Shown here: positions 54,850-64,000 of the stretch, in pieces
How the letters are laid out: each line of letters starts with the position of its first letter
Position numbering within the stretch: the stretch's first letter is position 1
Assembly (NCBI RefSeq): GCF_016132545.1
Contig: NZ_CP066167.1
Location: forward strand, 2,507,001 to 2,571,000
Direction of reading: 5' to 3'
Length of the DNA stretch: 64,000 nt
Source of the DNA: Spongiibacter nanhainus
GTDB taxonomy: Bacteria > Pseudomonadota > Gammaproteobacteria > Pseudomonadales > Spongiibacteraceae
The notes under the pieces: model-generated
What the model was told of the DNA's origin: nothing
Database searches by the model: none
The model's input: only the letters and a program-made list of their open reading frames with translations
Program-made: the position numbers and the translations under genes

Positions 54850-56964
54850 TTAGGGCAAACGCTGTATCGCCAGCTCCGGGCTGCGCTCAAATTGGGGCTG
54901 CCCATCACTGCCCACCGCATACAGAGGCAAGCGCACCTGAGCGCTGAGATTGACCGCTGGCAATGACACATCCCGGGAGAAAGACGTCAGGTACTGGGGG
55001 TGGAAACCACTGACCCACAAACCCAGCTGGTCCCCGGCGGTCAGGCGCTCCGCCACACCCACCAAGTCGGTGGCGGGGTGCTCGCCGAGCCCTCGCACTG
55101 GCGTCATTTGGTCATCCAGTACTTGCCAATCGCCCTCGCCGCGTTTCACCGCCAAACCGACCAGCAAAATACTGTCACAGCCGGTGCGCAGTGTCGGCAA
55201 GGTCGCACTGTCACAAACGATATCGTTAATCTGCTGTGGTGTAGTTACGGTGGCATCGACCTGGGGAATGCCGGCAACGATGAGCCCGTTGTTGTCCTGC
55301 ACCTCAAGCAGCGGTGCTATCATCGCCGCCTGACCGGCCAGGTGGGCCACTTCTGCTTCCGCGCCGTGAACAATGGCATCAAGTTGGATGCCGTCAAAAG
55401 CTGATAGCGCAGGGCCGGGTTGAACGCCCTCTCCCCGGGCGGCCTTAAACTCTGACTCGGGAATCCTCACCGCATCATCGTCAGCCAGTGACAGGCACAA
55501 ACTGTCGTCCGCCAGTGCCGGCAGCGCCGGGCGGCCCCGGAGCTTCTCATCAAACCACGCCAGTTGGGCTTGGCGCTGATCCAGATCACCACATGCAAAC
55601 TTGCCGCCCGGAGCCTGAAAATACAGGGGGTCCGGCGTCTCGCCGATAAATCCAGAGATGATATGGCCCGATTCATGGGTGATCAGCCTAACCTCAGCAT
55701 CGGAACCGGCAGCGCGCTGACTCAGGCATTGGTAGTTCCACCAGGCATCATTGAAATTAAACAAGGTATCGCGGATGCCTTGGGTCAACAGGATATCCAC
55801 CCCCGGCTGGCCGGTGTAGGTATTGCTGCCAGGCATCTCCACAAAGCCGGTCACAGTCGTATTGAGATCACTGGGCGCAGCCTCGTAGGGCATGGTGGCC
55901 TGTCCATTTAACTCACACCAATAGCTGGGGCTATGGTAGGTGAACCAGTCCAGCGCATCCCGCGGAATTTCATTGAGAGCCAGGCCCCGCGCCAGGGTTT
56001 CGACCAGATAGGGGTCTAGGCCCCGGGACAACGGAGAATCGGCGTTTTCAAAACCTGGGGGATAGCTGCCGCCCTGCCCCCCTGCCGTCAACAGCAGTAC
56101 CCAAGTCGCCTTAATAACGTCACCGGGGTTGAGGCTGTAAGGCAAATGGTGCCAGGTTATATCCGGCACCATGGCATCCAGGCGCTGTTTCTCGTCAACG
56201 CCGTGCAGTAAGAGCTGATAGCCACCACCGTAACTGGAACCAATACTGCCGGTCAGCAGATTTACCCCACCGGGACTACTTTCGCCGCTGGCAGGGCGCG
56301 GGGCAAAATCACCACTGGATTCATCCCGCCAAGCTAGGTAATCGAGGTTCTGCTCGGCCCAGTCCAGAATCTGCAGCAAGTCCAGACCCTCAAAATCCGG
56401 GTCCATCACCCGCACCGTGCCACTGCTGTCACCAAAGCCACGCTGATCAATACTGATCACGGTGTAATTGGAAGCAACTAGGTCCGCGATCCCAGTACTT
56501 TGGTATTCGCCTCCAGTATCGCTGACCCTGGCGCCACCAAAACCGTGGCCCTGCAGCACCAAGGGATGTGCCCCTTGCTCTCGCTGACCACACTGAATGA
56601 CCGCTGGCTCAAATACTTCAAAGCTGATGCGCTCGCCACTGGCCGACTGTAACTCAACCTGATAGTGCTCGCCGGCCACCCGGCTTGCCGAGCTGGCGCC
56701 GCAGGCGGCATTTAATTCATTGGGGCCACAGCCTTGTTCGTCGACCTCCGCACCCGGCTCTGAGGCCGCACAACGATCCTCGCCATCAACAATGCCATCG
56801 CCATCGCTGTCCCGGGTTACGGCGGGGCCATCATTATTACCGCCATTGCCGTTGTTACTGCTGGAGCTACTTGATGAAGAGCCACCGCAGGCTGCCAGTG
56901 CAGTCACAGTGAGTAAAAGAAGCAGGCACTTGAGTGCGCCACGCCGGATCGGAAAGGTATTCAT
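54850..56964 (-). CDS. secreted lipoprotein hydrolase of the X-Pro dipeptidyl-peptidase (S15/CocE) type
   Basis: A 704-residue lipoprotein. The signal peptide ends LTALAAC (Cys26), followed by a Ser-rich linker and a thrombospondin type 3 calcium repeat (DSDGDGIVDGEDRC). The alpha/beta hydrolase domain has the nucleophile elbow GSSYGGGYQLL (about residue 240) and a VISIDQRGFGDSSG motif, typical of S15/CocE proteins; a late histidine HESGHI fits the triad. A C-terminal jelly-roll part follows. It may cleave peptides, esters or beta-lactams outside the cytoplasm; the substrate cannot be told. It is isolated, downstream of an OYE gene and a large hairpin. Confidence 0.83.
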   Translation of the reverse strand: MNTFPIRRGALKCLLLLLTVTALAACGGSSSSSSSSNNGNGGNNDGPAVTRDSDGDGIVDGEDRCAASEPGAEVDEQGCGPNELNAACGASSASRVAGEHYQVELQSASGERISFEVFEPAVIQCGQREQGAHPLVLQGHGFGGARVSDTGGEYQSTGIADLVASNYTVISIDQRGFGDSSGTVRVMDPDFEGLDLLQILDWAEQNLDYLAWRDESSGDFAPRPASGESSPGGVNLLTGSIGSSYGGGYQLLLHGVDEKQRLDAMVPDITWHHLPYSLNPGDVIKATWVLLLTAGGQGGSYPPGFENADSPLSRGLDPYLVETLARGLALNEIPRDALDWFTYHSPSYWCELNGQATMPYEAAPSDLNTTVTGFVEMPGSNTYTGQPGVDILLTQGIRDTLFNFNDAWWNYQCLSQRAAGSDAEVRLITHESGHIISGFIGETPDPLYFQAPGGKFACGDLDQRQAQLAWFDEKLRGRPALPALADDSLCLSLADDDAVRIPESEFKAARGEGVQPGPALSAFDGIQLDAIVHGAEAEVAHLAGQAAMIAPLLEVQDNNGLIVAGIPQVDATVTTPQQINDIVCDSATLPTLRTGCDSILLVGLAVKRGEGDWQVLDDQMTPVRGLGEHPATDLVGVAERLTAGDQLGLWVSGFHPQYLTSFSRDVSLPAVNLSAQVRLPLYAVGSDGQPQFERSPELAIQRLP

Positions 56965-57073
56965 AACGGCCTACCTGATAGCATTTATTATTTGTGGCGG
57001 TGGTGCTGACCTTTACCCGAGGTCAGTACCACCATCCTCGCCATCGAATACGTCGTAGGGGGCGTAATCGATG

Positions 57074-57125
57074 TGCAATACAGCTTTAATGTTTTCAACT
57101 ACAACATTAAAGCCCGTCTATTGCA
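57074..57125. repeat. large two-part inverted repeat between OYE and hydrolase genes
   Basis: Perfect inner arms of 11 bp (GCTTTAATGTT / AACATTAAAGC) with a 9-nt centre are flanked by perfect outer arms of 7 bp (TGCAATA / TATTGCA), separated by internal loops of 2 and 5 nt. It begins 20 bp after the OYE stop codon and 110 bp before the hydrolase start on the minus strand. It has no T-run, so it may be an operator or structured leader rather than a plain terminator. Confidence 0.75.
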
Positions 57126-57144
57126 ATACCGCGCCCGGGGGAGG

Positions 57145-58233
57145 CTATTCCGTGATGGTTTCTTCTTTTTGGACCAAGCCAAACTGCTCCAAGTAAGTCA
57201 TAAATGGCGGCGTCACCCCTTGTTTCTCTAGGTGAGATACCGGCGCCGGCATGGCCGTGGGCTGAAAATCTGGATTGGCCTGCAACTGAGCGGGAAAATC
57301 GTGATCAACGATCGCGGCCCGGCCTAAGAAGACAAAGTCGGCACCCAGTGCCAGGCACTTCTCTGCCTCTTCAGCACTGCGGACCTTGCCCGCTGCACCA
57401 ATACGGGTACCGTGTCTGGGCAGCGCGGCGAATTGCTCCAACATGGTGGGCCCGCTGTCTTGACCGTGGGGACGCTTGAAAACATCCCACAAGGACAGGT
57501 CAATGTAGTCCAGCTTTTGCGAGGCAAACAGAGCTTTTACCAACGCTATTGTCTCGTCGAATTTTATGCCAAAACGCTCCGCCGACAGCCGTAAGCCCAG
57601 CTGAAACTGATCGCCACAGCGCTCCCGAATACCGTCGATAATCTGCCACAACATGCGCGCCCGATTTTCCGCTGAGCCCCCATACTGGTCAGTACGCTGA
57701 TTTACTTCCGGGCTCAAGAACTGGCCAATCAAGTAACCGTGGGCACCGTGCAGTTCCACGCCGTCAAACCCTGCCCGTTCGGCGCGCTCTGCGGCGGTAA
57801 CAAAATCCTCTATGGCCGCGTCCACCTCATCTGCGGTCATCGCTACAGCGCCAAATTCCTCATTGTCAGAGGGACATACCGGCGCTTGTCCAATCAACTC
57901 TGCTGGTGCCCGCATACCCGCGTGATGAAGCTGCACCACCGCCCGGCTGTCATACTCCGTGATGCCACTGGCCAATCGAGTCAGGCCCGGCAAGTGATCG
58001 TCGGAGAAAATCCCCAGTTGCCCGGGGAAACCCTGGCCACAGGCCTGCACATGGGCGGCACAGGTCATGGTTAGGGCAAAGCCGCCCTTGGCGCGCAGGG
58101 TCAGCCAGTGGTACTCGGCGTCGCTGAGGGTGCCATCGGCGTTGCTCTGACCATTAGTCAGTGGCGCCAGTGCAATACGGTGGGGCATGGCTTTGCCCCG
58201 GGGCAGGCTCAGGGGCTCAAACAGGTGTGACAT
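57145..58233 (-). CDS. NADH:flavin oxidoreductase of the old yellow enzyme family
   Basis: A 362-residue FMN-dependent TIM-barrel ene-reductase. Motifs: ALAPLTNGQSNADGTLSD, AVVQLHHAGMRAP (with the active-site histidine pair region), GVELHGAHGYLIGQFLSP, NQRTDQYGGSAENRARM and the FMN-phosphate site GADFVFLGRAAI. Such enzymes reduce activated alkenes; the natural substrate is unknown. Start ATG 58233. It lies just downstream of groL but behind its terminator. Confidence 0.91.
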   Translation of the reverse strand: MSHLFEPLSLPRGKAMPHRIALAPLTNGQSNADGTLSDAEYHWLTLRAKGGFALTMTCAAHVQACGQGFPGQLGIFSDDHLPGLTRLASGITEYDSRAVVQLHHAGMRAPAELIGQAPVCPSDNEEFGAVAMTADEVDAAIEDFVTAAERAERAGFDGVELHGAHGYLIGQFLSPEVNQRTDQYGGSAENRARMLWQIIDGIRERCGDQFQLGLRLSAERFGIKFDETIALVKALFASQKLDYIDLSLWDVFKRPHGQDSGPTMLEQFAALPRHGTRIGAAGKVRSAEEAEKCLALGADFVFLGRAAIVDHDFPAQLQANPDFQPTAMPAPVSHLEKQGVTPPFMTYLEQFGLVQKEETITE

Positions 58234-58328
58234 AAGCGTCTCTCGTCTCTAACAACAATCCGTAATCGGTATTGGCAGTGGGAGTCATCCGGGCAGAGTT
58301 GGGATTCTACCGGCATTTTTGATGGAGC

Positions 58329-58362
58329 AAAAAAAAACCCGCACTTGAGGTGCGGGGTTTTC
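58329..58362 (-). terminator. rho-independent terminator of groESL
   Basis: On the minus strand CCCGCAC / GTGCGGG (5-nt loop) is flanked by A and T tracts and followed by a run of nine T. It lies about 25 bp after the groL stop codon. Confidence 0.92.
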
Positions 58363-58387
58363 TGGCTAAGGCCTGGGTGGGAGCAGC

Positions 58388-60046
<1,659 letters not shown>

Positions 60047-60093
60047 TTAACCCTTTATTTGTTCGTTGATTCAGAAAACTGATTCGAGGCGGC

Positions 60094-60384
60094 TTAGCCT
60101 TCGACGACACCGAAAATTTCGGACTCGTTCAAAATGATCACCTCTTCACCGTCCAACTTGACGGAGTTACCGGAGTACTGACCAAAGATCACGTTGTCGC
60201 CAACTTTTACGCCAACCGGGCGCAGCTCACCGTTTTCCAGCAATTTGCCATCGCCCACAGCCAACACTTCACCCTGGTTCGGCTTCTCTTTGGCGGAACC
60301 GGGCAGCACGATACCCCCTGCGGTCGTTTGCTCTTCTTCGTTGCGACGAACCACAACGCGGTCGTATAAGGGACGAATCTTCAT
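60094..60384 (-). CDS. groS: co-chaperonin GroES
   Basis: A 96-residue heptameric lid of the GroEL chamber. It has [14 protein letters not shown] at the start, the mobile loop [19 protein letters not shown] and the roof segment [17 protein letters not shown] 60384 gives the family's usual start; ATG 60390, two codons earlier and closer to GGAG, is possible. A long structured leader and a heat-shock promoter precede it. Confidence 0.97.
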   Translation of the reverse strand: MKIRPLYDRVVVRRNEEEQTTAGGIVLPGSAKEKPNQGEVLAVGDGKLLENGELRPVGVKVGDNVIFGQYSGNSVKLDGEEVIILNESEIFGVVEG

Positions 60385-60538
60385 TTCCATCAATCTCCAT
60401 TAAATCAATGACTTGGATTGTTATTTGGCCGGCAATTCCGGCGCGATCAGGCGGCAAAGCCACCGACCAAACCCCGTTCCGCGGAGAAGGCGCGCCGCGG
60501 GTGCGGTGCGGGTTCCCTGGATTGGGATACATTGCAAT

Positions 60539-60577
60539 CCCACGGTCACGGCACAAACCGATGTGACCCGCCGTGGG
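60539..60577 (-). other. hairpin at the predicted 5' end of the groESL transcript
   Basis: On the minus strand CCCAC, a 4-nt bulge, GGTCAC, 13-nt loop, GTGACC-GTGGG forms an 11-bp stem. It begins only about 4 nt after the transcription start predicted from the sigma-32 promoter. A stem-loop at the extreme 5' end usually protects an mRNA from decay; here that is inference. Confidence 0.55.
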
Positions 60578-60587
60578 CTGCTCCTGT

Positions 60588-60615
60588 AGATGGGGCTGGG
60601 GAAAAGCTTTTCAAG
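60588..60615 (-). promoter_or_regulatory. groS: sigma-32 heat-shock promoter of groESL
   Basis: On the minus strand CTTGAAA (60609-60615), a 13-bp spacer and CCCCATCT (60588-60595) match the E. coli sigma-32 consensus perfectly. It lies between the fxsA stop and groS. Start of transcription is expected near 60581, giving a leader of nearly 200 nt. Confidence 0.93.
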
Positions 60616-60630
60616 AGAAAAAATGAAAAT

Positions 60631-61131
60631 TTATTCTTCTTTTTTGTACTCGCCTTCAATGGTGACGTGCTCGCCCCCATCTCCGGGCTGTCCACCCCGG
60701 GGCCGTCCACCCGGGGGCTGTCCACCTCGAGGGGGACGGGTGTGGCCCTGCATCGTGGAGAATCCCGCTCCGCCCACTTGCACCACGCCACTGCGCAGTA
60801 CCTGTGCTGCCATGGCCTTGCGGGTAAAGGGCAGCAGACAGCAGAAACCAATGACATCGGTGATAAAACCGGGGGTCAGCAGCAGCGCCCCGCCCACCGC
60901 CAGCATCAGGCCTTCCAGTATTTCGCTAGCCGGCACCTGGCCGCTGTCCAGGCGGGCCTGAGCTCTGGTTAGCGTCGACAAGCCCTGCTGTTTGAGCAGG
61001 GCCGCACCAATAACCGCCGTCAACAGCACCAAACCCACAGTGGGCAAAGCACCGATGACCGACCCGACCTCAATGAGAACCCACATCTCGAGAACGGGGA
61101 GGATAATGAACAGGGAGAACAACAAACGCAT
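60631..61131 (-). CDS. fxsA: membrane protein FxsA
   Basis: A 166-residue inner-membrane protein of the FxsA family, named for suppressing F exclusion of phage T7. The family motifs are PVLEMWVLIEVGSVIGALPT, GLMLAVGGALLLTPGFITD and the later QVLRSG; three to four membrane segments are visible. The C-terminal cytoplasmic tail is unusual: Pro/Gly/Arg repeats (RGGQPPGG, RGGQPGDGG) and an acidic end (EYKKEE). fxsA next to groESL is common in proteobacteria. The groESL promoter starts only 16 bp after its stop codon. Confidence 0.9.
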   Translation of the reverse strand: MRLLFSLFIILPVLEMWVLIEVGSVIGALPTVGLVLLTAVIGAALLKQQGLSTLTRAQARLDSGQVPASEILEGLMLAVGGALLLTPGFITDVIGFCCLLPFTRKAMAAQVLRSGVVQVGGAGFSTMQGHTRPPRGGQPPGGRPRGGQPGDGGEHVTIEGEYKKEE

Positions 61132-61264
61132 AAGCTACTCTGGCCGGCTTTAAACAATATCTTGGGGCTAGGACCATAAAATCAATGCGGCGCTCCGCAA
61201 ATCGGGGCGAACTAGGCTAAAATCGGCCGCCGAGTCGTCACTCTACCCACAGAACCCGCAAACT

Positions 61265-62281
61265 ATGGAGACCGCCAACGTGCCAATTCGCCAATTGCTC
61301 ATCGCGTTTTGTGCGTTGTTTAGCCTTGTGGCCAGGGCTGCCGACTCCGTCGCCATGGCCGAGTGCCTCAGCTTGGCGGCTCAATCGGCGGATGACAAGA
61401 CCACTGTTGGCGAACTCCGGAGTCACTGCGAGCGCCGCCTGACAGAAGCCCAAGCCAACGCGGCGATAACGAACGGGGCCGAAATTGGCCCCGGGGTAGT
61501 CGTTGAGCGCTCCAGCTTGGAGCGCTATGCCGAAGACAACCCGTTTGTCCTCACCCCCCACCGCACCAACTACGTGCTACCCATATCCTACCGGGATCAC
61601 ATTTCGGACTTTGGCGATAATCTGGCAGGGAAATCCGAGGAGATCGATCATTTCGAGTTGGAGTTCCAGCTCAGCATCAAGGTCAAGGCCTGGGATCACA
61701 TCTTCCGAGAGGGCAATCATCTCAGTATCGCCTATACCAATCGCTCTTTCTGGCAGGCCTACAACGACGACGCCTCCAAGCCCTTCCGGGAAACCAATCA
61801 CGAGCCAGAGATCATCTTCAATGTTGCCAGCGACTGGAAGATCGGCCAGCTCAGCAACGTCGCCAATCAGCTGATTATCAACCACCAGTCCAATGGTCGC
61901 AGCGACCCTGAATCCCGCAGTTGGAACCGTATAATGCTCAACATGGTGTTCGAGCGAGGTCGCTGGGCGATGTCTTTTAAGCCCTGGTATCGCCTTCCTG
62001 AAGAAGCAAACGATGACGACAACCGGGATATAGAGCACTATATGGGCAACTTTGAGTGGATGAGCATCTACTCCTGGCGCCAGCGCACCCTGAGCATTCT
62101 GCTGCGCAACAACTTGCGCAGCGACAACAAAGGTGCCGTGGAGTTGGGCTGGAGCTTCCCGATAAACAAGCGGGTCAAAGCTTACGTAAAGTATTTTAAC
62201 GGTTACGGCGAAAGCCTGATCGAATACAACAAGGCCGTCGAAAGTATCGGCATCGGTGTGCTGATCAGCGACTGGCTATAA
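61265..62281 (+). CDS. pldA: outer membrane phospholipase A
   Basis: A 338-residue outer-membrane phospholipase A (OMPLA), which removes misplaced phospholipids from the outer leaflet. The active-site set is seen in INHQSNGRSDPESRSWNR: H207, S209 and N221, with the same 2- and 14-residue spacing as E. coli H142-S144-N156. A signal peptide (LLIAFCALFSLVARAAD) precedes an N-terminal extension of about 90 residues before the barrel. Start ATG 61265 is listed; GTG 61280 has GGAG 9 bases upstream and is a real alternative. Confidence 0.93.
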   Translation: METANVPIRQLLIAFCALFSLVARAADSVAMAECLSLAAQSADDKTTVGELRSHCERRLTEAQANAAITNGAEIGPGVVVERSSLERYAEDNPFVLTPHRTNYVLPISYRDHISDFGDNLAGKSEEIDHFELEFQLSIKVKAWDHIFREGNHLSIAYTNRSFWQAYNDDASKPFRETNHEPEIIFNVASDWKIGQLSNVANQLIINHQSNGRSDPESRSWNRIMLNMVFERGRWAMSFKPWYRLPEEANDDDNRDIEHYMGNFEWMSIYSWRQRTLSILLRNNLRSDNKGAVELGWSFPINKRVKAYVKYFNGYGESLIEYNKAVESIGIGVLISDWL

Positions 62282-62312
62282 CCCTCACTGAGATAAAGAA
62301 AGGAGACCCCAC

Positions 62313-62954
62313 ATGATAACGGCTCAAGAAGCCCTGGCGCGCCTCAAAGAAGGCAATCAGCGTTTTGTTGAAAAACTCACCACCAAAGAAGCCCCAATCG
62401 TCGCCAAGCCGGAACTGGTAGAGATCCAAAACCCCATGGCGATTGTGCTGGGCTGCTCAGACGCCCGGGTACCTGCGGAAATCGTCTTCGACCAAACCCT
62501 GGGCGACCTGTTTGTGATTCGTGTGGCAGGGAATGTCGTCGCGCCATCGGGCATCGGCAGTGTGGAGTTCGCCGCGATGAACTTTGGTACACCGCTGGTG
62601 GTGGTACTGGGGCACTCCAACTGTGGCGCCGTTAAGGCCACCGTCGATGTACTGACCGGCAACAATAGGGTGCCCTCGGAAAACCTGCATTCCATCGTCA
62701 AGCGGGTCCGCCCCGCAGTTGAAACCCTGCTGGACACTGAGCTGAAGAATGACCCTGACAAACTGGTCGCCCAGTCGGTGCGCGCCAACGTGCGCAGCTC
62801 GGTAGAACATCTCAGCAGCGGCTCGCCGATACTGGAAAGCCTGATCAGCGAGGGCAAACTCATGGTAGTGGGCGCGGAATACTCCCTGGAAACCGGCAAG
62901 GTGGACTTCTTCTACGAAGATTACTGGGAACGCACCCGCAATATGGAGCAATAA
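62313..62954 (+). CDS. beta-carbonic anhydrase
   Basis: A 213-residue zinc enzyme that interconverts CO2 and bicarbonate. The zinc ligands are C48 and H101, C104, with the D50-R52 dyad in GCSDARVPAE and GHSNCGAV, as in beta-class enzymes. The N-terminus has the usual LKEGNQRFVE. AAAGGAG lies 8 bases before the ATG. It follows pldA by 31 bp in the same direction. It is probably cytoplasmic. Confidence 0.95.
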   Translation: MITAQEALARLKEGNQRFVEKLTTKEAPIVAKPELVEIQNPMAIVLGCSDARVPAEIVFDQTLGDLFVIRVAGNVVAPSGIGSVEFAAMNFGTPLVVVLGHSNCGAVKATVDVLTGNNRVPSENLHSIVKRVRPAVETLLDTELKNDPDKLVAQSVRANVRSSVEHLSSGSPILESLISEGKLMVVGAEYSLETGKVDFFYEDYWERTRNMEQ

Positions 62955-62963
62955 ACACACGCC

Positions 62964-63263
62964 ATGAGCGACGCCGAGCGCGTCTATCAAGTGCTGGCCA
63001 GCATCCCCGCTGGCCGGCTCTGCAGCTACGGCGAAGTAGCCAGATTGGCCGGTCTTCCCGGCCGGGCACGCTGGATCGGGCGGGTATTAGGCCAGCTGCC
63101 CAAAGACAGCACTTTGCCCTGGTACCGGGTTATCAACAATCAGGGCAAAATCAGCTTTCCGGAAGGCAGTGCAGCTTATCGCCGGCAGCTCCAACACCTG
63201 ATCGATGAAGGCAGCGCCTCGCCCCAGGGAAAAATAGACTGGCGGCAATGCCGTTGGCCATGA
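62964..63263 (+). CDS. alkyltransferase-like protein (MGMT family, no active-site cysteine)
   Basis: A 99-residue protein with the DNA-binding domain of O6-alkylguanine alkyltransferases: YQVLASIPAGRLCSYGEVARLAG and RWIGRVLGQLPKDS. The PCHR motif of the active enzyme reads PWYR, so the acceptor cysteine is a tryptophan as in the Atl group, whose members flag O6-alkylguanine for nucleotide excision repair. The start is 9 bp after the carbonic anhydrase stop. Its TGA abuts the stop of the convergent gene (TGATCA). Confidence 0.9.
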   Translation: MSDAERVYQVLASIPAGRLCSYGEVARLAGLPGRARWIGRVLGQLPKDSTLPWYRVINNQGKISFPEGSAAYRRQLQHLIDEGSASPQGKIDWRQCRWP

Positions 63264-63539
63264 TCAGCTTATTATCTCCACCAGCAACCAGCCAGCGGTA
63301 ACGGTCAGACCCAACCAGAGCATAAACCCCGCCCACAGCCCCATGATGCCAAGCAAAACACCGGGCAAAACCATCAAGATCGCCAACAGACGCCGCGCGC
63401 CCACCGGCCAAGGCTGCGCCTCAACCCGGCCGATAGCGCCAACCCGAAAGAGCTTTTGCCGAAACCGTAGCCGTTTAGGGTCGTGCAGCGCGGCAAGACC
63501 CAGTGCGACAACACTCACCAAGGTACACAGCAGCCACAT
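63264..63539 (-). CDS. small membrane protein, DUF3325-like
   Basis: A 91-residue protein with three membrane segments (WLLCTLVSVVALGLAAL, LLAILMVLPGVLLGIMGLW and LGLTVTAGWLLVEII), separated by a basic loop (HDPKRLRFRQK). Shape and place after a PepSY membrane protein gene recall the DUF3325 proteins of siderophore-uptake clusters. The match is by general pattern, not by a sharp motif. The ATG overlaps the stop of the preceding gene (TGATG). Confidence 0.65.
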   Translation of the reverse strand: MWLLCTLVSVVALGLAALHDPKRLRFRQKLFRVGAIGRVEAQPWPVGARRLLAILMVLPGVLLGIMGLWAGFMLWLGLTVTAGWLLVEIIS

Positions 63540-64000
63540 CAGGAATGCTCCGCCTCAAGTTGGGCCACAGCTTGGTCAGTATGGGCGGATTGCCGCCCCC
63601 GGCGATACTGGCGCAGGATCAACCACACCCCGGCACCAATAAAGACGATATCCAGCCCCCACACCGCCACCAGCCCTTGAGAAAAGGCCTCGCCCCAACC
63701 GGGGCCGCCGGTGGCAAGTCGCACCAGCGGCAGCAACACCAGAGACACGGCCAATGCCTGTGACAATAACACCGCCACCCGCCCAGGTTGACGCACGCCC
63801 CAGGCCAGCCCAGCAGACAATGCCAATACTGTGGCAAAAGTCTGGAACATACGGGGTTCCACCAGGCCCGGTAAAATCAAGGCCTGGTGCAATAAGTAAG
63901 CATAGCTCGCCGCCACCATCGCCAGGGGCAGGCCCCAGGCACTCCATTGGGTAAGCCGCAGCAAGTGCTGCCAGCGCGGGTTGTCGTTGCGCCGCCGCAC
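63539..64000 (-). CDS. C-terminal part of a PepSY-type membrane protein (5' end outside window)
   Basis: The last 153 codons of a membrane protein, open to the window edge. It begins with a basic loop (RRRNDNPRWQHLLRL) followed by four helices (WGLPLAMVAASYAYLL, FATVLALSAGLAWG, VLLSQALAVSLVLLPLV, VAVWGLDIVFIGAGVWLIL) and a charged tail. This resembles the C-terminal region of the PepSY-TM proteins of siderophore loci. A GTG sits at the very edge but is unlikely to be the start. The identity of the full gene cannot be settled from this part. Confidence 0.6.
   Translation of the reverse strand: MRRRNDNPRWQHLLRLTQWSAWGLPLAMVAASYAYLLHQALILPGLVEPRMFQTFATVLALSAGLAWGVRQPGRVAVLLSQALAVSLVLLPLVRLATGGPGWGEAFSQGLVAVWGLDIVFIGAGVWLILRQYRRGRQSAHTDQAVAQLEAEHS

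Overview
The window is chromosomal DNA of a gammaproteobacterium. Gene content and order match the Pseudomonas/Cellvibrionales branch: clpB-pgeF-rluD-bamD lie next to pilSR, and a minor-pilin locus is followed by ispH-fkpB-lspA-ileS-ribF-murJ, the order known from Pseudomonas aeruginosa. The marine oligotroph-type neighbours make a Spongiibacteraceae-like genome plausible, but that is inference. Coding density is high. I found no rRNA, tRNA, insertion sequence, prophage or CRISPR array.

Layout. 0-6.4 kb: the 3' end of rapA, a PepSY membrane protein behind a possible Fur site, the ilvIH acetolactate synthase operon with a long structured leader, and a small DUF4124 protein. 6.4-10.5 kb: a four-gene minus-strand operon (DUF4331 protein, tiny lipoprotein, TPR protein, HupE/UreJ-like membrane protein) with no assigned function. 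10.7-17.9 kb: clpB with a sigma-32 promoter, pgeF-rluD, bamD and nadE. 18.1-35.6 kb: type IV pilus region, with pilSR on the plus strand, two complete head-to-tail minor-pilin/PilY1 modules on the minus strand, and a divergent third fimT. 35.6-43.2 kb: ispH-fkpB-lspA-ileS-ribF and murJ. 43.2-46.7 kb: an ABC exporter, pyrB, nudF and murJ joined by overlapping genes. 46.8-50.0 kb: a GIY-YIG protein, sbcB and a class I fumarase. 50.2-58.2 kb: accessory enzymes and lipoproteins. 58.4-61.1 kb: groESL with a near-consensus sigma-32 promoter, and fxsA. 61.3-64.0 kb: phospholipase A, carbonic anhydrase, an alkyltransferase-like protein, and the end of a second PepSY/DUF3325 gene set cut by the window edge.

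The genes work together as envelope biogenesis (bamD, lspA, murJ, pldA), heat-shock chaperones (clpB, groESL) and pilus assembly under PilSR. The least understood parts are the duplicated pilin modules, in which the second PilY1 has lost the metal-site motif of its von Willebrand A region, the divergent FimT carrying a GRxR DNA-uptake motif, and the DUF4331-HupE operon, whose last gene begins in a four-copy repeat of a start-codon module.
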